A stretch of DNA of 64,000 nucleotides from Dendrophyllia cribrosa (taxonomy: Eukaryota; Cnidaria; Anthozoa; Scleractinia; Dendrophylliidae), in contig JAJLRJ010000006.1 in assembly GCA_024195265.1 (NCBI GenBank), forward strand, positions 24,495,270 to 24,559,269, written 5' to 3'. Both the position numbers and the translations under genes were made by a program. The stretch's first letter is position 1. Each line of letters starts with the position of its first letter. This document shows positions 32,680 to 42,818 of the stretch, in pieces. A model generated the notes under the pieces. It saw nothing but the letters and a program-made list of their open reading frames with translations. It made no database searches and was not told where the DNA came from.

Positions 32680-33270
32680 ACAGCAGATTCTCTGAGACTT
32701 TAAATGTGCAAACATATCATTTTCAGTCAGACCCTTTTTATGGGTTTTTTGGACCTCATAAGCCAAGAATAGAAGCATATGAATTGAAATCTTGCATGGA
32801 ACACTCTGAGTATGTCTAGACAATCGAAACGAAAGGGCAAGTCTGTATATTTCACCGCTTGCAATTCTACAGATTCTAGTCTGAAAAGAGAATGACATTT
32901 TGATATAATTTCTTGTTACCTCATTTGCATCAACATAGCTTTTTGGACCAGAAACGGTGAGAATTCAACGAAATCACATGAAAACTTCTAGAATGCAGAT
33001 GAGCATGTGCATGTGTAGGAAACCACAGGGGAAGTCTGTGTCTGTCACCTCTGAGACTTGAAAACAGAATGACATTTTCAGTCAGAACTTTATAAGGGTT
33101 GTGGAGGACAGACTTTTGGACCTCATGGAATTGAAGCAAATGACTTAAATCTTGCATGCAACACTCTGAGTATGTCTTGATAATAGAAACAAAAGAGCAA
33201 GTTTGTATCTTCCACCGTTTCAATCTAAGTCTCAAAAGAAAATGATATTTTGACCTATTTCTTGTCAGGA
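32680..33270. repeat. Imperfect direct repeat, period about 355 bp
   Basis: Two copies of a block with CAACACTCTGAGTATGTCT and GAATGACATTTT elements, inside the 4.2-kb transposon. The minus-strand frames over the two copies (32898-32605 and 33235-32930) are similar to each other for this reason. I do not call a gene. Confidence 0.6.
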
Positions 33271-35289
33271 AATATGTACATCAACAATGTATAAACACAT
33301 TTTGTCTACTAATAAATTTGTTGTTGTTGTTGTTATACATGATATTGACTCTACATTTTTAAGTATAAATACTGAAGAATAACCAAGAAAAAATTGAAGG
33401 TTGCTTACAACAGTTTTCATGTTTACTACATTTTGGTAAGTTCATGCATTTTCCCAACCCTCACTGCACCCAACAATGAATGTATCAACTGTTACCATAC
33501 AATAGACTATAGTGTATCAAAATCAGAGAGACTTGCTTGGGCCAGGCTGAATACATGTATTTGACTATGCATTAGAATAAGAAAAAGTTTACAAATTAAC
33601 AAAAATAATTGGGAGCAGATTTCCAACAATTGCACAATAATCTGACTAACAAACTTACACAATCTGCTCCAAAGAATATTGTTTTTAATGTATATTACTT
33701 TGTAAACACATACTTTTACTCAGGTGATATAGAATAATACGATAAGAAAAATGGGGGTTACTGGGTAAATGTTCATACCATAAGTCCCAGAAGATAATTA
33801 GTCAGTCTCACTGATTTGGCTACTGTTGCTATGGTAACAGTTAATAGCAGCATGTAAAACATTTTTGGGTTCAGTGGAAGTTGGACATGACTGTTATCAT
33901 TCAAGGCCCAGTTACCAAAATTGCCTACAACATGTGGATGCCTGTTACCAGAAAATACAGTCAACTCTCTCTAAGACAGACACAGTCAGGACTGGCCCCA
34001 ACTGTCCATCTTAGAGAGGTATCTATCTTATAGAGAGCTTAGTTACAGTAAAATGACTGAAAAACTGAACAGCACCGACCAACACCAGGTGTCCCTTTTA
34101 TAGAGGTGTCCGTTAAGTGAGAGTTGACTGTATAGCCAAATAAATTTTCATCAAAAAATCCAGTGGTGTGAAACTGGAAACCTGATGTGAGCCACCTTAC
34201 ATAGCTTGTGTACATAGAAAACATCTCATTGCAAATTGCTGTTGTCTTGCACATTTATTTTCTCATTGATAACTGTACTTATTCACATCTGGATATAATA
34301 AATACAATGTATTGATAAAACCTTTGTTTTGAAGGTCAAAGAAATGTTTTTTTTGAAACATTTAGTCCTCCCCCCCCCCCTTCTTCTTTGTAGTAAGTGT
34401 GCTCCTCATCAGAATTTGGGAAGGTTTGCCTGATGCACAGATTGGTGATGTGCCACAGATCTCAGGAACCTAAAGAAATGAAAATTACAGAGGATGTTTT
34501 TGAGTGTATACAAATGTGGTTATTTGGACTTGTCGTTCGACCCTGCCATATGGTGTTTGTGGGTGGACATAGTTTGAGTGGTGAAGCTACATGTATTAAA
34601 AGGGATAGGAACTGGCAAGCTAAGTTGGTATTTTCCATTCTTTTTAATGCCAACAATACTGCCACTGTGCAAGCAATCACATCCTCTATATTAATATGGT
34701 TTGCAGAGTTGTTGCCTTAAAGTTCTTTTATCTTAGATGGGAAATGACATTTTTATTGCTCTTGTTTACACGTATATAGAAACCGCTTTTGGTAAGCCAA
34801 ACTCAGAAGGAACACTAACATGGATTGTTGTTATAAATGTAGGTTTGCACAATAAAATACAGTAATAATAATTTATTAATATTGTAATACAATGTATGTA
34901 ATAATAATTGTAATAAAGTTGTTGTTGTTGTTGTTCAGTTTGTAGTGTAAATTCCATAAAATGAATTAATGTTTTCAAACATAGCTACAATGAACTTGCA
35001 ATTACCCAGGATTAGAGAGCGTTATTCTAAACTCCCTTGACAGGAAATGATATCAGGTTTGATAAATTTGTGCCTATATGAAATGGAGAGGAAACTTGGT
35101 ATCAATTAGAACAGAACGATGAGCTGAAATTGACGCCATTGTGCACAGCTTTCATTTAGATTCTCACTTATAAACAGCAGTGCATTTTCGATGGTAAAAA
35201 AGAACAATAAGCTCATTCGGAACTGAAACTATACTGTACACTTTCCTTATTGCGCCACTGTGAAGTTATAAAACATCAAGACAAAACTT
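33271..35289. other. Interior of the 4.2-kb transposon, no gene recognised
   Basis: AT-rich, with GTT trinucleotide runs near 33309 and 34917, a C run near 34371 and the nested pogo-like MITE. Short ORFs such as 34397-34720 have no recognisable motifs. Confidence 0.4.
33958..34130. mobile_element. 173-bp pogo-like MITE nested in the transposon
   Basis: Ends CAGTCAACTCTCTCTAAG and AAGTGAGAGTTGACTG with TA flanks. The termini resemble those of the larger MITE at 14753-15337, so the two may share a mobilising transposase. Confidence 0.75.
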
Positions 35290-35639
35290 GCGAAAGTCTG
35301 TCAAGGTAAACTGGCTTCGGCTTCAATAAGTCTCCGAGAACACAGCAAACAATTCATCTACATACCAATATTTGGTGTCTTCCTCGCCAGAAAAAAGAAT
35401 CAGCAAAGCCTGCTCTTCCTCCTCGTTGGCCTCTAGCTGTTCAAGTTTTCGGCTGCCTCTTCTTCAGTCGGAACTGGCTCTACAGAGTCATCGCAATTGA
35501 CGATTTCTTCTTTTTCATTGCCTATATCGTGTGAAGACGATCCAGACAAGCTTTCTGAATAACTGTTGTCACTACAACTTTGAAATTCGTCGCTAAAAGG
35601 GTCTCTAGAAGCCCCGAACTAGTGAGTGAACGAAGCCAT
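35290..35639 (-). pseudogene. Acidic N-terminal ORF relic of the 4.2-kb transposon
   Basis: From ATG at 35639 the frame reads MASFTH, a TAG stop, then FGASRDPFSDEFQSCSD and an acidic, serine-rich stretch with EEEAAE. After a frameshift it continues with EEEEQALLI and GEEDTKYWYVDELFAV. This looks like the amino-terminal part of a longer protein whose remainder has been deleted. Family not recognised. It faces the THAP relic. Confidence 0.45.
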
Positions 35640-36278
35640 CGGATCAGCGACTTGAGAAAACGACGTCACAACATAAAAACAATATACATTTGAATGAATT
35701 ACCGCAACTCCAATCCCTGTTATAACGCGGGCTCACTGGAACATAAATCCGTAATGGCGGACTCGAAAAACACTACTTTCTAAGTTCAATATTTTCACTT
35801 TGCGGGGCCCTCACTTAATTTAATTGACCTAGACAGGTACAGTGACATCTGATAAGCTGTAAGGAAGGCGTTTTTGTTTCATACGTGACATTAATTTTTG
35901 ATCATAGTAGCACTTTAAAGCCAGACTTCACTTCTCGTAAAGTTCTTGTTGTAATTTCTATGCGACTTCCTGCAAATCGGAAAAAAATCAATTCACAGCA
36001 AGAAAAACCAACTAATAGCAAAAAAGTTACCGCAAAACACAAAAATAAAAACCATTTGCAAAATTAAACTCTCGCAAAGCTCCCGAAATGCAATTTTTTT
36101 CTATAGCGCATGGTTGGAGGGGGGGGGGGGGGGAATATAACTACCTATGCAAGTCCCGCGAATAAAAGACTGTCTAGCTCTCAGAAAAAGATCGCGTTGT
36201 GATGTCTGTATTGTTTTTTTATATATATGTACCTGTCTGTATTGTGGTCATTTTAATTTATCGCTCTCTTCATGAAGT

Positions 36279-36351
36279 CGGTTCGTAGTGTAGTGGTTAT
36301 CACGTCCGCCTTACACGCGAAAGGTCGCCAGTTCAAGCCTGGCCGGAAACA
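36279..36351 (+). tRNA. tRNA-Val(TAC) pseudogene (unit 2, module 3)
   Basis: Anticodon TAC, but the 5' acceptor strand reads CGGTTCG against CGGAAAC, so the first three pairs are lost. The anticodon stem has a C-A mismatch (GCGAA in place of GCGGA). It is further decayed than its orthologue at 14090. Confidence 0.75.
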
Positions 36352-36945
36352 TAGTATTTTCTATTTTTTTTTTCTCCTATTTTTAAAATTACAACCATGG
36401 AAATTTCTTAATGACCAGAACTATTACATTTTTCCAGAAATAATATACAGTAATTAAAAAAGAAGCAAATAAAAAAATAAATTAAAAAAACTCAGCATCC
36501 CCTCAATCTTTGAAGGCATTCTGAAAAAAAAAATACAAATCTGTCTGAAAATTTCGTCTTTCATCAGCACATTTATAAGACACTAAAACGACACCAGAAG
36601 GACCAGTCTGAATATTTTTTACCGTCAGACAGAGTTTTCGGTAGCCTGCACAACAACTGTCTGAGAGGCGCTATTGCGTTCCGCCCGCGCGAAACGCGAG
36701 CAACGAGAGCGAGGCGCGCGAGGGCGCGCAAGGGAGGGAATCGTGCCCTGGGCTGGACCGTCACAATAGCGCCTATTCTTTGTTTCCAATTACGTCATAT
36801 CAAAATTCAGAAGCATTAAACAACAAATTTCGATTTCAAAGTGTTTATGGAGTTGTAAAGAGTTTAAAACTACACATCTGGGCGAATTTTTGAACGTAAA
36901 AGCATTTCGTTCAAGAGTTAAAGGCGAACGAGGCACTTGAATTTA

Positions 36946-37529
36946 CAGTCGACTCTCTCGTAAGCGATCACCCTTGGTGCAAGACAAAGTGGTCGCTTAC
37001 ATGGGATGCATACATACTCGCACTCTAGATCAGACTGTGTTCACATTCACTCGGTCGTATTCGAACGCTTCTCCACGAAGTCTAGAATGCTCGATTGCTT
37101 CTGTGAGTTTAAGCCTCAAGTCAACATATTACAACAGATCACTGTAACCGGGGTAACAATCTGCTTGTTCATCTATAGATCTTATTACAGCCATTTTTTT
37201 TTGTATAAAGTAAACTGTTATTATCAGTCAGCACTCTGGGTCAGCGCTATTAAAAACTGAACTTTGTGACATTCGAGTAATGATTTTCTTACGATCATAC
37301 GTAATCATGCCGGGTGGTTGCTTACCGGAAACAGAAAACAAAAGAATATGACAAATTTCTGGCCTAAAAAGTGATGGCGGTCGCTTAAGAAATTTGTGTA
37401 GTGGTCGCTTACGGGAGAGTTTTTGAAACAGTATTTGATTGAGAAACAAAACGGTTATTTACAAAGTGGTCGCTTACGGGAGGTACGTTGGTCGCTTACG
37501 AGAGGTGGTCGCTATCAGAAAGTTGACTG
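36946..37529. mobile_element. 584-bp pogo-like MITE (unit 2, module 3)
   Basis: Orthologue of 14753-15337 with TA flanks and a few substitutions. Confidence 0.75.
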
Positions 37530-37554
37530 TAGTTTCGTTTGTGCTAACGTTTAA

Positions 37555-38505
37555 AGTGTCTATTAAATGTATTTTTTTCTTCGTTTTTCTGTAGTTTATC
37601 GTGTCCAGAGAACAAATTAAAAATAATAATAATTTCCAGAGGAAAAGATGAAAATCGTTTTTTTAGCCGCTCAAAAATGCGTCACTTCAATTAAAAAGTG
37701 GCTCCAAGTTTTGGAGAGCTTGGGGCGAGTGGGTGTAAGTGATAACGTAAATTACATAGAAAGGATGACACATTGGTGTGTCTATAGCCTGCGTGGCAGT
37801 AGATCGTCGTCGCAGTGGCTCGCCAGTTGAGTTGAAAGCTTGTTGAAGGCAGAGGCGTTAATTATTTTTAGTGGCTCAGTGACTAGCGTTTATTCGTTTA
37901 TCAAACGCGAATGATATATTTGTGGTACAAACAACATATTACATGATATTAGCGACTCGGCCGGTCTCCTCTGCCGATTCTGAAGTTCAGATCGCGCATG
38001 GAGATATGAGCTTATTTTATCGGCTTGGCAGCTCGCCCGTCGGCTAAACTGTAGAATAGCTGGCCACTTATTTGCATCTTGTTGGAAAAGAATGGATCAT
38101 TTTGTTTTCATATGCCTCGTTCTATAAATAAGTGGCCGGGTATTCTAAAATCGCTCCCGCCCGTCTACTAACATCTTAGCTGCTTGGCGGCCTGCTAGTT
38201 GAAAGTTTCTAAATTATACAGATATCAGCATGAATACCCGAGTTAGTATTTTTCAGGCGGCTCGCTAATTGAATGCGAATGATGTTTTTATTAGCGGCAA
38301 GGCGCCTTGATAGCGAACTCAAAATGTTTGAACTCAAGTACATACGAAATACTTAAGCTTCTTAGTTCAGTGTCTTGCCAGTGAGTTGAAAGTTTCTGGA
38401 AATTTTAACAGCTTGGCGCTTGTGAGCGTGTTCAAAGTACCGTAGAATTAGCAGGCCAAAGGGGTCGCAACTTTCGGGTAGCCGTTACTTTCGGGCACCT
38501 AAAAT
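37555..38505 (+). mobile_element. Diverged TTAA-family body (unit 2, module 3)
   Basis: Orthologue of 15365-16320 with very few differences. Confidence 0.65.
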
Positions 38506-38719
38506 ATGTGAAAAATTGAAAAAAAAAGAACGATGATAAACACAACCACGGAATATGCATAATTCTCTTCTTTATTGATTATTCGGCATAGACGTTAGAC
38601 CTCAATATGGATTGGACCATTACTTTCGGGGAACCGTTACTTTTGAGTAGGCCGTTACTTTCGGAAATTACTAGAAAGGTCAGAAAACTAACGTTAACTT
38701 CTTGAAGCCGTCACTTTCT

Positions 38720-38749
<30 letters not shown>
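38720..38749. repeat. Uninterrupted 30-base G run (unit 2)
   Basis: Thirty consecutive G, followed directly by TGAAATCTGC. Unit 1 has about 170 bp between its G run and that motif, so a deletion ends exactly at the tract. Confidence 0.9.
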
Positions 38750-38750
<1 letters not shown>

Positions 38751-39121
38751 GAAATCTGCAAAGGACCTGCACTCGCTTTCTTGCTGGCGACAGTTAGTTC
38801 GCTTCACCGTGCTGAAGATTAGCTGCAGGTAGCTGCAATAACAACGAAACAGCTGTCCACGGTTGCGATCCTACTTTATCAGCTTTATCGGTTTCTGTCG
38901 TGATGATGTCTCGGAAAGTTTTTTTTTTTTTATGTAGTCAGATCAGCCATGCAGTTTATTGTATGTTTGTTCATTTTTTGTTTGGTTAGGTCTCTCGCAG
39001 ATCCTACGTATCGATGCATATACCGTTCGCAGCATTATCATTTGCGATCCTTTGCAGATTTCGCTATTCTGCCTGTATTGTATTGTACTCGTTTGAACTT
39101 TATCGCTTCTTATGTAACGTG

Positions 39122-39194
39122 GTTTCCGTAGTGTAGTGGTTATCACGTCCGCCTAACACGCGGAAGGTCGCCAGTTCGAGCCTGGCCGGAAACA
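39122..39194 (+). tRNA. tRNA-Val(AAC), canonical (unit 2, module 4)
   Basis: Identical in its 73 nt to 17088-17160, with T loop TTCGAGC, full acceptor stem and a T6 terminator. Likely functional. Confidence 0.95.
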
Positions 39195-39267
39195 ATTTTT
39201 TCTATTTTTTTTTTTTTTTTTTTACATTCCAACAGTGGAAATTTGTCAATGACCAGAACTATTTTAA

Positions 39268-39920
39268 AAGGTGTTTCCCTCTAGTTTCCATGCAGCCGCA
39301 CCGACCATTTCTGAGCGGCCGTTTAACTAACTTTACTTTATTGAATTAGTATGAAACTTACACAAAATATTGTACTTAGTTTGAAGTTTATAAGAGTGTA
39401 ATAATCTTGTAAATCGCATTTAAAATTGCGAAAATAAACCAGAAACATTGAAATCACTTGAGTCTAAATTACGAGCGACTGCGATGGCATTTAGAAGAAT
39501 CAAAACTATTACGATAAACTATGACATGGCAAACAAAACAAAATGAGGAACTTATAGATGTGCTCATACACATGCAAAATCACAAGTTCGAAATGTTTTT
39601 CTGATTTACTCAAAGTCGGCTTGACGAAAGTTTCTAAGTTTAAGATATTTTGTTTGTCATATGTCATAGTTTATCGTAATGGTTTTGATTTTTTTAGATG
39701 CCATCGCAATCGCTCAGAATTTAGACTCAAGTAATTTCAATGTTTCTCGTTTATCTCTGCAATTTTAAATGCGATTTTCAAAATTGTTACACTCTTATAA
39801 ACTTCAAACTATGTACAATATTTTGTGTAAGTTTCATACTAAGTCCATAAAGAGAAGTTAGTTAAACGGCCGCTCAAAAATGTTCGGTGCGGCTGCATGG
39901 AAATTGGAGGGAAACACCTT
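39268..39920. mobile_element. 653-bp MITE with long inverted repeats (unit 2)
   Basis: Orthologue of 17227-17872 with a more complete right arm centre. The 1.9-kb TTAA element is inserted at its right edge. Confidence 0.75.
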
Positions 39921-39922
39921 AA

Positions 39923-41836
39923 AGTGCCTATGAAATGAAATTTATTTTTTGATGTATCGAAAGTTTCACCTTTTTAGACCTTGGAATAAAAAGTTTAAAG
40001 TGTTAGGGACGATGCGAAATGCTTTTTTTATGGTCTCAAAGTTAGGTTGTTGGCGCTAAAAAGTGGCTCCAATTTGTGCGCGGCCAAAACCAGTGTCATA
40101 TTACACTGTGACGTAAATAGTTGTACAAACTGCTGCGGGAATATAGAGAACAAGAGAGCTGACAAGAGACGTCGCTAGAGGTGGACCAATATTATGTGGC
40201 GAGCGGCCTCAAACATGCGAGATATTAGAATTCTTCGATAACAGAGGGTTTAACAAAGCTTTATTTTGCTCCAGAGGAAAATATGCCGGCGAAATACACG
40301 AAATTTGTTCGTCGACATCGGAAAGGGTACGTCAAGCGATGTTGTTTTCAATGAAAGCGCTTATTGTTAAGATTAATATTATTTTGCAAAAGAAAATAAC
40401 ATTCCGGCCGGTGAGGCCGTTTAATCAAGCATAATTTTTCCAATCCATATCCTGTTTGGAAGTTCCTTCAAGCCTCGGCTCGACTGGAGAGCCGTCGAAG
40501 TCAGTGAGGCCTACAAAAATATACTGACTCGATCGGCACTGACTGGCGAGTAAATAAATGTTTATACGGTATTCCGAATTATAAAATTCAAAGTGCAGCG
40601 ACGCAAGTGTTCACTGGAAGGCGTCTATTCTACGGAACATCTATCAAAAATCTACACGTACAAATGCTATTCGAAACAAAATACATCGCTGAATCATTGC
40701 GTGTTCGATCAGATCAATTTTTATACAATGAAATATAAATCAGACATAAATGTAAACACGATACTTTGAACTTACTTACAAGCCGCCAAGTGGTTAAAAT
40801 TTCCAGAAACGATCAATCGCTGGCAAGACACTGAACTAAGAAGCATAATTATTACGTATATACTTGAGTTCAAACATTTTGAATAAATAAATAAAAAAAA
40901 TACCCTATCAAGGCACCTTGCCGCTAAAAATACACCATTCACATTCAATTCAGCAAGCCGCCTGAAAAACACCACCTCGGATATGCATAACATATCAGTA
41001 TAATTTAGAAACTTTCAACTAGCAAGCCGCCAAGACATATCCTTCGCATTGACAAAAGAACTTTAAATAGACGAGCGAATTGCCAAGCCGATAAAATAAG
41101 TTCATAACCTCCACGCGCGATCAATGAACTTCAGACCGGCCGAGTCGCTAATGCGCTAATATCATGATTGTTTGTACTACAAAGCGTTTATTTGTTTTTT
41201 ACAAAGCGTTTATCGAACGCGGCGTTCGATAAACGCTAGTCAACGAGCCACTAAAAAGAAATAACAAAAACGCCTCTGCGTTCAATAAGCTTACAACTCA
41301 ACTGGCGAACCACTGAGACGCTGTGCTACTGAAATGTATACCTTTCACGTTCAATAATCTAAATGATCAAAAAAAGTCCGTCTTCTTCATGTTCACTTCC
41401 TTCGCTCAAGCGGCACAGTCGGTTCGTCTCGCTACGGCAAAACTACAGTGGACACGATCATTTCAGTTGATCAAGAGTGATCCGAAACTGATCCTCTTCA
41501 CCTTCAGAGGACTGTAAAGAAACAAATTAGGCGCTGTCTGACATTTGTACAGCCAAAAACGTTGGCAAAATGACCATCACGCTAAAGGGTTCCAAGGGAA
41601 TTATAGCGTAAACAAACCAATGTGTCATACTATTTACGTAATTTACGTCATCACGCACGCCCACTCGCCCCCAGGCTCTCCAAAAATTGGAGCCACTTTT
41701 CAACCGAAGTGACGCATCTTCGAGGGGCTAAAAAACCGATTTTCTTTCTTTTCCTCGGGAAATGATTATTGTTTTCGTTCTTTGGACATAATAAACTAAT
41801 GAAAAACGAAGAAAAAAAATTCATTTCATAGGCACT
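39923..41836. mobile_element. 1.9-kb complete TTAA element of the module family, private to unit 2
   Basis: Ends AGTGCCTATGAAATGAAATT and its inverse, flanked by TTAA (39919-39922, 41837-41840). The single TTAA at 17871 in unit 1 is the empty site. Its right two-thirds, reverse-complemented, match the transposon bodies of the tRNA modules. The left third has an ATG at 40283 opening 23 codons (MPAKYTKFVRRHRKGYVKRC), possibly the first exon of the lost transposase. Both subtermini carry AAAAGTGGCTCCAATTT in inverted orientation. Confidence 0.85.
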
Positions 41837-41840
41837 TTAA

Positions 41841-42264
41841 GCGCCGTCTACACGAGCAATTTTTATGTGGCAACTGTATGTGGCAATTTTTATTTGCCCA
41901 TGTAGATGATCCACCCCTACACGAGCAATTTTTATGTGGCAACTGTATGTGGCATTTTTTATTTGCCCGTGTAGATGATCGACAAATATTTGTTGTTAAT
42001 TTGCGTCAGTAATAATTTCGCACAGCGGAGGGACTGGGTTCTAGAGACGACGTCGATATAATTGTCACATTTTATGTGGCGTCTCGTCCACACGGATAAT
42101 TATCGGTATGTGGCAATTTTTATTTGCCACATAAAAACTAACACGCCAGCTTTTCAGCAAATACAGTTGTCACATAAAATTGGTCATTTTTCATCATCTA
42201 CACGGGCAAATAAAAATTGCCACATAGAAAATTGCCACATAAAAATTGCTCGTGTAGACGGAGC
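41841..42264. mobile_element. 424-bp MITE, ends GCGCCGTCTACACGAGC (unit 2)
   Basis: Orthologue of 17875-18298, now separated from its MITE neighbour by the element 39923-41836. Confidence 0.75.
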
Positions 42265-42450
42265 TTTACATTTTTCCAGAAATAAAAATTCAGTTATTAA
42301 AAAGAAGCAAATAAAAAAAAAAATAAAAAAAAAACCAACCGTTGTCTGAAAATTTTGTCTTTCATTGGCACATTTATAAGACATTGAAACGACACCAGAA
42401 GGACCACTAAAGATTTTTTCAACGTCGGATAGCCAAACAGCATTCTCGTC

Positions 42451-42501
42451 CCCAGAGCCTTCGTTTCGTTTGGTCAGCGGAAAAAAAACGAAGGCTCTGG
42501 G
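42451..42501. repeat. Hairpin CCCAGAGCCTTCGTTT (unit 2)
   Basis: Identical to 18484-18534; it lies about 60 bp from the Penelope-pair insertion site. Confidence 0.75.
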
Positions 42502-42558
42502 ACCAAAGCCTTCCGGATGTCGTAAAATCCAGAGTAGTAGTGTAGCTCTTCCAGACCT

Positions 42559-42570
42559 CTATTTTTATTG
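42559..42570. repeat. Left target-site duplication of the Penelope-like pair
   Basis: CTATTTTTATTG, identical to 49491-49502 and to the empty site 18592-18603. A preceding T may extend it to 13 bp. Confidence 0.9.
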
Positions 42571-42679
42571 AATGGGGTTAGTTTCTAGAGAAACTGTGGT
42601 GCTGCGTCGGTGGGGGGATGAAACACGAGAATTTAGTTTTATCGACTGAGTCGATAAGGTAAATTGACCACCGTAAAAA

Positions 42680-42728
42680 GATTCAAATAGCTGACGTTTC
42701 GAGCGCTAGCCCTTCGTCGGAGCGAATC
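42680..42728 (-). ncRNA. Hammerhead-ribozyme-like motif, 3' end of left arm
   Basis: On the minus strand: outer stem GATTC/GAATC and inner stem GCT/AGC (stem I), core CCGACGAA, stem II GGGC-TAGC-GCTC, GAAA, then ACGT and C at the cleavage position. Stem III is only the palindrome ACGT with no loop, suggesting pairing between two RNAs. The core deviates from consensus at U4 (C here). Confidence 0.65.
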
Positions 42729-42818
42729 AAGGAATTGTGGGTAGTGTGTGGTTTTATATAGTAAGCGGTGGAGCTACGCTATTGGTGGAAATTTGGTGAC
42801 GTGAAAAACAAATGTAGA

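Larger units (their letters stand above)
31717..35914. mobile_element. 4.2-kb TTAA-target DNA transposon, non-autonomous, private to unit 2
   Basis: Terminal inverted repeats AGTGCTACTATGATCAAA (left) and the exact inverse at the right, flanked by TTAA at 31713-31716 and 35915-35918. Unit 1 has a single TTAA at 13719. It carries a THAP-type zinc-finger relic near the left end (plus) and an acidic ORF relic near the right end (minus), so two genes faced inward. The middle has non-coding repeats and a nested MITE. TTAA targets plus a THAP domain recall Kolobok-type elements; no catalytic domain is left to confirm this. Confidence 0.85.
28687..36232 (+). repeat. tRNA-Val module 2 of unit 2, split by a 4.2-kb transposon
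   Basis: tRNA at 28736, TTAA-family body from 29482, exon-like block ending at 31209, expanded 21-bp minisatellite 31450-31667, then the inserted TTAA transposon 31717-35914. Module sequence resumes with AAAGCCAGACTTC at 35917. Confidence 0.8.
36233..39070 (+). repeat. tRNA-Val module 3 of unit 2
   Basis: Degenerate tRNA (TAC) at 36279, pogo-like MITE 36946-37529, TTAA-family body from 37555 and a 30-base G run at 38720-38749. About 170 bp present in unit 1 after its G run are missing here. Confidence 0.8.
39071..42558 (+). repeat. tRNA-Val module 4 of unit 2, with two insertions
   Basis: tRNA at 39122, MITE 39268-39920, inserted 1.9-kb TTAA element 39923-41836, then MITE 41841-42264 and the resumed flank. 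It ends at the target site of the Penelope-like pair. Confidence 0.8.

Noticed and set aside
34397..34720. 107-codon ORF in the 4.2-kb transposon
   Set aside because: No recognisable domain, no splice or promoter context, and located in the filler interior.
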